A stretch of DNA of 8,095 nucleotides from Synergistaceae bacterium (lineage in GTDB: Bacteria; Synergistota; Synergistia; Synergistales; Aminobacteriaceae). The notes beneath the pieces are model-generated. The model saw only the letters and a list, made by a program, of their open reading frames with translations. It searched no databases and had not been told where the DNA came from. The position numbers and the translations under genes were made by a program. Positions 4,721-8,095 of this stretch are shown in pieces (position 1 is the stretch's first letter; every line of letters starts with the position of its first letter). Location: assembly GCA_017447325.1 (NCBI GenBank), contig JAFSNU010000100.1, positions 1 to 8,095 of the forward strand, given 5' to 3'.

Positions 4721-5563
4721 ATGATTAAAAAATTTTTAAAAATTTTGCCCGTGCTTTGCTTGCTGTTGATAGCATCGCAGGCGCACGCAGCTTCTCTGCG
4801 CTATTCTAATTTTAATTATAATTTAAATAATTTTAATAATGTGAGCATGGGCGCGTATCAGCAGGCCTACGCGATGAACTTCGACGTTTATCAGCCCGCG
4901 GGCTTGCCTGCCGGTTGGTACGCGACTTATGACGGCTTCCCGGTGACGCAAGTCTCGCCTAATAGATGGGTGTATGGTCAAGTAGGCTACGACGGAGCGA
5001 TAATCCCGACTGATATTTTAGTCGGCTCTGTCATTCCGCAAAACGTCCCGGGCTTGGCTCGAGCTGCGTTCACCGGAAATTACGGAGCGCAGGTTAATTC
5101 AGAAGCGTTTAGAAAAATTTTGAATTATGATGTAAATCGAATGGGAGTTTTGAGTGATAATGCGTTAAGAACTATAATCGCATGGAACACGAGTAAGCCC
5201 AGCGTTTATTTATGGCTCGGCGACCGCTGGAAAAGATTTTCACCCGGCGCGGGCGAGTACGCATGGCAGGTCTTGAAAAATAATCAAGCTTGGATCAACG
5301 AAGAGTTAAGACGCAACGGAGTTATAGCTTACGGCGACACGTTCGACTTTGCAAACGCCGCGCGTCAATGGGGCGTGTTATGGATAGGCGACGTTGATTT
5401 AATGCAGTTAAATTATATTAGGCACTCGAACGGCGGAGATAAGGCCGGCGGTTACAGCATGGAACGCGAGAGCGACGCTCCGGCTCCTGATCCAACGCCC
5501 GATCCTGCGCCAGATCCCGACGATAGACGCGATGACAGAGGCAACTGGGATGCGAGTAGATAA
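4721..5563 (+). CDS. Secreted protein of unknown function with Asp/Pro-rich C-terminus
   Basis: ATG at 4721 has GGGGAG 10 nt upstream. Residues 1-23 are a clear signal peptide (MIKK, a hydrophobic core, then SQAHA before cleavage), so the protein is exported to the periplasm or surface. The mature part starts with an Asn/Tyr/Phe-rich stretch, continues as a Trp- and Gly-rich globular region of about 200 residues with no motif I recognise, and ends in a disordered acidic tail containing APDPTPDPAPDPDD and then Arg/Asp-rich residues. I see no lipobox, no membrane anchor and no Synerg-CTERM. It is the first gene of the apparent operon with a TPR protein, kdsA and kdsD, and its end overlaps the next gene by 14 nt, so an envelope role is a reasonable but unproven guess. 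Confidence 0.8.
   Translation: MIKKFLKILPVLCLLLIASQAHAASLRYSNFNYNLNNFNNVSMGAYQQAYAMNFDVYQPAGLPAGWYATYDGFPVTQVSPNRWVYGQVGYDGAIIPTDILVGSVIPQNVPGLARAAFTGNYGAQVNSEAFRKILNYDVNRMGVLSDNALRTIIAWNTSKPSVYLWLGDRWKRFSPGAGEYAWQVLKNNQAWINEELRRNGVIAYGDTFDFANAARQWGVLWIGDVDLMQLNYIRHSNGGDKAGGYSMERESDAPAPDPTPDPAPDPDDRRDDRGNWDASR
5537..5541 (+). promoter_or_regulatory. Ribosome binding site deciding the start of the TPR gene
   Basis: AGAGG lies 8 nt before the ATG at 5550. The earlier in-frame ATG at 5532 has no comparable site, so 5550 is the preferred start. The site lies inside the end of the preceding gene, which suggests coupled translation. Confidence 0.55.
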
Positions 5564-6449
5564 TTTAGATAGTTTAAGCGCGGATGAATTATTAGATCTC
5601 GCGTATAATGCTGAAGACGACGCGGAGATCACGGAGCTTGTTGATAAAGCTTTAGAGCTTGAGCCGGACAATCCCGAGGCGTTGTTATTGCTCTCAGATA
5701 TAACGGAGGACGCGGACGAGCGTTTGAGCATTTTATTAAGCACGCTTGATAATCTTCATGATGTTTTACATGATTTAAATATCCCGCATGAATTATATAA
5801 CGAGCATGAGCTTGGCGTCGTGTATCTTGCCTTAATGCAGAGGGCGGCGTTCACGCTGTTTGAAGTCGGCGACGATGAGCAGGCCATGGAGTTTTGCGAA
5901 AGATTATTAAAATATAATTTAGACGATGACGGAGCGATTAAGAGCTTATATTACAGAATTTTAATCGAGCGTCAGGAGTGGCAGCGCATACTTGACGAGA
6001 GTTTAAACGACGATAATCATGAACTTGGCTGGGCTTATGCGAGAGTTGCCGCCGCGTTTATGCTGAAAGACTTAAAGAGCGCGGCAAAATATTTCTGGGA
6101 AGCTTTAATGATGTCGCCGAACGCGCCGTTTTACATGCTTGGATATTTATCAGAGCCTGTTGACGAGGAAAGCACTCAAGAGCTTAATGATTTTAATTTC
6201 GCAGTGCTTTACGCTGACGTGTGGGCGTTGTCGCGGGATTTATTGAACTGGTTCTCACGCAATGTAATTTTATTTGGATTATTGTCCGACCGCTTTGCAG
6301 GTCAAGAGCGCGAGATGAGCGAGATATTAAAATCTTTAAAGGGCGACAAAGATTATAGCAAGCTTAAAAATATAATTAAGATTAGGCGCATAAATCCCAA
6401 GAATGACGTTGAGCTTATCGAGGCAATTTATACAGAGCTTAAGAATTAA
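5550..6449 (+). CDS. Tetratricopeptide-repeat-type helical protein
   Basis: About 299 residues from ATG 5550 (305 from the less likely ATG at 5532). It is acidic, almost entirely helical, and has no signal peptide or membrane segment, so it is cytoplasmic. ELVDKALELEPDNPEALLLL at about 28-47 is a recognisable TPR helix pair. A second unit, ALMQRAAFTLFEVGDDEQAM, follows at about 95. The later portion (LLKYNLDDDGAIKSLYYRIL, then WAYARVAAAFMLK and a helix ending in SPNAPFYMLGYL) recalls the ST7-like TPR proteins, which carry a DNQG-type turn in the same place; that similarity is from memory. No enzyme active site is evident, and a protein-protein scaffold is the family expectation. It overlaps the secreted-protein gene by 14 nt and ends 4 nt before the kdsA start, so it is firmly in the same operon. 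The partner is unknown. Confidence 0.75.
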   Translation: MRVDNLDSLSADELLDLAYNAEDDAEITELVDKALELEPDNPEALLLLSDITEDADERLSILLSTLDNLHDVLHDLNIPHELYNEHELGVVYLALMQRAAFTLFEVGDDEQAMEFCERLLKYNLDDDGAIKSLYYRILIERQEWQRILDESLNDDNHELGWAYARVAAAFMLKDLKSAAKYFWEALMMSPNAPFYMLGYLSEPVDEESTQELNDFNFAVLYADVWALSRDLLNWFSRNVILFGLLSDRFAGQEREMSEILKSLKGDKDYSKLKNIIKIRRINPKNDVELIEAIYTELKN

Positions 6450-6453
6450 TAAA

Positions 6454-7311
6454 GTGAGGCGAATTAAAATAGTTAAGACTTATAAATTAGATAATTATGT
6501 AATAGGCAATGGCAGTTTGAGCGTTATAGCAGGGCCGTGTTCGCTTGAGAATTTTGATTTAGCGTTTAATATCGCAAGCGAGATGAAGAAAATTTGCGAG
6601 GAGCGGGGCTTGCTTTATGTGTTTAAAGCGTCGTTTGATAAGGCTAATAGAACTTCAAGTCATTCATGGCGCGGGCCCGGGCTTGAGAAAGGCCTTGAGC
6701 AGCTTGCGGAGATTAAAGCTAAATTAAATGTCCCGGTGTTGACTGACATTCACGAGAGTTATCAAGCCGAGCCGGTCGGAAAAGTTGTTGATGTTATACA
6801 AATTCCGGCGTTCTTGTGCCGTCAGACGGATTTATTAGTTGCAGCAGCTAAAACCGGCAAGATAGTTAATATAAAGAAGGCGCAGTTTTTAGAGGCTGAC
6901 GACATGCAATATGCAGCCGTGAAATGCCGCGAGGCCGGCAACGACAAAATTATTTTGTGCGAGCGCGGCACTATGCTCGGCTATCACAGATTAGTCGTTG
7001 ACATGACGGGCTTAATTGCAATGCGTAATTTGGGCTGGCCTGTTATGTTTGATGCTACGCACAGCGTGCAGAGACCTGGCGGGCTTGGAGGAGCGAGCGG
7101 CGGAGATTATAAATTAGCGTTGCCGTTAGCAAGGGCGGCGGCGGCGGTCGGCATTGACGCGATATTTGCCGAGACGCACCCTGATCCTAAAAATGCTTTG
7201 AGCGATGGGCCGAACATGATTCCGTTAAACGAGATGGCGAATTTTATTGATGAGATATTAATTATTCATAATGCTTTAAAACGAGCGCACTATGAGGTCA
7301 ACGAAAGTTAA
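6454..7311 (+). CDS. kdsA: 3-deoxy-8-phosphooctulonate synthase (Kdo-8-phosphate synthase), metal-dependent class
   Basis: Cytoplasmic enzyme that condenses arabinose 5-phosphate with phosphoenolpyruvate to Kdo-8-phosphate, a precursor of the LPS inner core. With the start at GTG 6454 it has 285 residues, the normal family length. Family motifs occur in order: IAGPCSLEN, KASFDKANRTSSHSWRGPG, LTDIHE, VIQIPAFLCRQTDLL, FDATHSVQRPGG and AETHPDP...SDGPNM. Cys29, His203, Glu240 and Asp251 match the metal ligands Cys11, His185, Glu222 and Asp233 of the Aquifex enzyme at a constant offset of 18. This is therefore the metal-requiring class, not the E. coli type with Asn in place of Cys. The start is uncertain: no ATG lies near the expected N-terminus. 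GTG 6454 has only a weak upstream site, while an ATA at 6469 sits 9 nt after GAGG. The ATG at 6403, inside the TPR gene, is too far upstream. Confidence 0.97.
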   Translation: MRRIKIVKTYKLDNYVIGNGSLSVIAGPCSLENFDLAFNIASEMKKICEERGLLYVFKASFDKANRTSSHSWRGPGLEKGLEQLAEIKAKLNVPVLTDIHESYQAEPVGKVVDVIQIPAFLCRQTDLLVAAAKTGKIVNIKKAQFLEADDMQYAAVKCREAGNDKIILCERGTMLGYHRLVVDMTGLIAMRNLGWPVMFDATHSVQRPGGLGGASGGDYKLALPLARAAAAVGIDAIFAETHPDPKNALSDGPNMIPLNEMANFIDEILIIHNALKRAHYEVNES

Positions 7312-7343
7312 TGATGAAAAATAAAGTTAATAAAGAAACGGGT

Positions 7344-7361
7344 CCAGGGGCTCGCTCCTGG
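7344..7361. repeat. Small hairpin between kdsA and kdsD
   Basis: CCAGGG and TCCTGG form a 6-bp stem (one G-U pair on the plus strand) around a 6-nt loop. No T-run follows, so it is not a normal terminator and kdsD is probably co-transcribed with kdsA. It may set the relative level of the two genes, or be part of a dispersed intergenic repeat. The 77-nt gap here contrasts with the tight packing earlier in the operon. Confidence 0.4.
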
Positions 7362-7388
7362 TTCATAATACTTTAGGAAAGTTAAAGC

Positions 7389-8095
7389 ATGAATAAAGAT
7401 TTAGAATTATTAGAGGCCGGCAAAAAGTTATTGAGGACTGAAGCCGGCGAGTTGTTAAGAGCTGCTGATAATATTAGTTATGAATTAGTGCAGGCGGCGA
7501 AATTAATTTATGAATGTCAAGGCCGCGTTGTCGTTGCAGGCTTGGGCAAGTCGGGACATATAGGCCGCAAGTTCTCGGCGACTTTAGCGTCGTTAGGAAC
7601 GCCGTCGTTCTTTCTTCACGCGGCGGAAGCCTTTCACGGAGATTTGGGAATGCTGCGCAAAGAAGATGTAGGCGTGTTGATCAGCAACAGCGGGACGACA
7701 AGCGAAGTCGTCGCGTTAATCCCGCACTTTCAGCGTCTGGGCGCGAAGCTTATAGCTATAACCGGCGGAGTTGACTCGCCGCTTGCTAAGCACTGCGACA
7801 TAGTTTTAAACTCGCATGTTGAACACGAGGGCGATGTGTTAGAGCTTGCGCCGATGAGCAGCACGACGCTTCAGCTTGCGATCGGCGACGCGCTGGCGGT
7901 AATCGTGACGATTTTAAGAGGCTTGAAGCGCGAGGACTTTGCGTTGTTTCATCCGGGCGGAGCGTTAGGGCGAAAGTTATTAACGCGGGTTAAAGACTTA
8001 ATGGGTGAGCCGCCGGTTGTGAAGTGCGGAGTGTTAGTTAAAGACGCTTTGTTTGCGATCACGAGCGGCAATTACGGCGCGGCCTGTGTCGTTGA
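7389..8095 (+). CDS. kdsD: Arabinose-5-phosphate isomerase (KpsF/GutQ family), C-terminus beyond the window
   Basis: Interconverts ribulose 5-phosphate and arabinose 5-phosphate, supplying the substrate of KdsA. ATG at 7389 has AGGA 10 nt upstream. The frame stays open for 235 codons to the window end; the full protein is usually about 320-330 residues. The SIS domain covers about residues 35-180, with GLGKSGHIGRKF at 51-62, the SNSGTTSEV phosphosugar loop at 99-107, HVEHEGD at 143-149, APMSSTT at 154-160 and FHPGGALGR at 187-195. Lys54, Glu106, Glu147 and His188 correspond to the E. coli KdsD active-site residues Lys59, Glu111, Glu152 and His193 at a constant offset of five. VKDLMGEPPVV at about 201 opens the first of two expected CBS domains, which is cut off. 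GutQ or KpsF paralogs do the same reaction; the kdsA neighbour favours the LPS role. Confidence 0.95.
   Translation, partial: MNKDLELLEAGKKLLRTEAGELLRAADNISYELVQAAKLIYECQGRVVVAGLGKSGHIGRKFSATLASLGTPSFFLHAAEAFHGDLGMLRKEDVGVLISNSGTTSEVVALIPHFQRLGAKLIAITGGVDSPLAKHCDIVLNSHVEHEGDVLELAPMSSTTLQLAIGDALAVIVTILRGLKREDFALFHPGGALGRKLLTRVKDLMGEPPVVKCGVLVKDALFAITSGNYGAACVV

Noticed and set aside
5408..5743. 111-residue Ser-rich minus-strand frame
   Set aside because: Antisense to the overlapping secreted-protein and TPR genes, both of which have ribosome binding sites and sensible protein sequence.
7311..7376. 21-residue frame whose ATG overlaps the kdsA stop codon
   Set aside because: Very short, with a poorly spaced ribosome binding site, and half of it is the hairpin at 7344-7361. 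There is no family resemblance.
7514..7774. 86-residue plus-strand frame rich in Arg and Ser
   Set aside because: It is out of frame within kdsD, whose own frame is open across the whole stretch and carries all the family motifs.

Overview
The window looks like a chromosomal segment from a diderm, host- or gut-associated member of the Synergistota. The main reason is the C-terminus of the large minus-strand surface protein: a short Gly-Cys-Asn-Ala-Gly motif, a hydrophobic stretch and a basic end, which matches my memory of the Synerg-CTERM sorting tail. Two Kdo-synthesis genes on the plus strand independently indicate an LPS-bearing outer membrane. The species cannot be named from the sequence.

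Layout. Positions 1-229 hold the edge of a GC-rich intergenic repeat, a clear minus-strand terminator (134-174) and an inverted repeat. Positions 230-3140 (minus) carry one large secreted beta-helix surface protein. It is split across three reading frames by two one-base losses, at about 1614 and about 487, and would be about 970 residues when restored. Positions 3141-3521 have no convincing gene. They hold a promoter (3466-3495), a leader of about 320 nt with a terminator-like hairpin, and a 9-nt tandem repeat next to the ribosome binding site. Positions 3522-3692 (minus) are a 56-residue small ORF that is a second copy of the tail of the Rpn/PD-(D/E)XK transposase-like nuclease encoded just upstream at 3694-4584. 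A divergent promoter region (4585-4720) separates these from the plus-strand genes.

The plus strand from 4721 to the end appears to be a single operon: a secreted protein I do not recognise (4721-5563), a TPR-type helical-repeat protein (5550-6449), kdsA (6454-7311) and kdsD (7389 onward, cut by the window end). KdsD makes arabinose 5-phosphate from ribulose 5-phosphate, and KdsA condenses it with phosphoenolpyruvate to Kdo-8-phosphate, so the two enzymes catalyse consecutive steps toward the LPS inner core. The catalytic or metal-binding residues I know for each family all fall at a constant offset from the reference numbering, so both assignments are firm.

I see no CRISPR array, tRNA, rRNA, prophage or defence island. 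The most unusual points are the twice-frameshifted surface protein, the orphan duplicated Rpn tail, a near-identical promoter box shared by two unrelated minus-strand genes, and the structured, repeat-bearing leader of the surface-protein gene.
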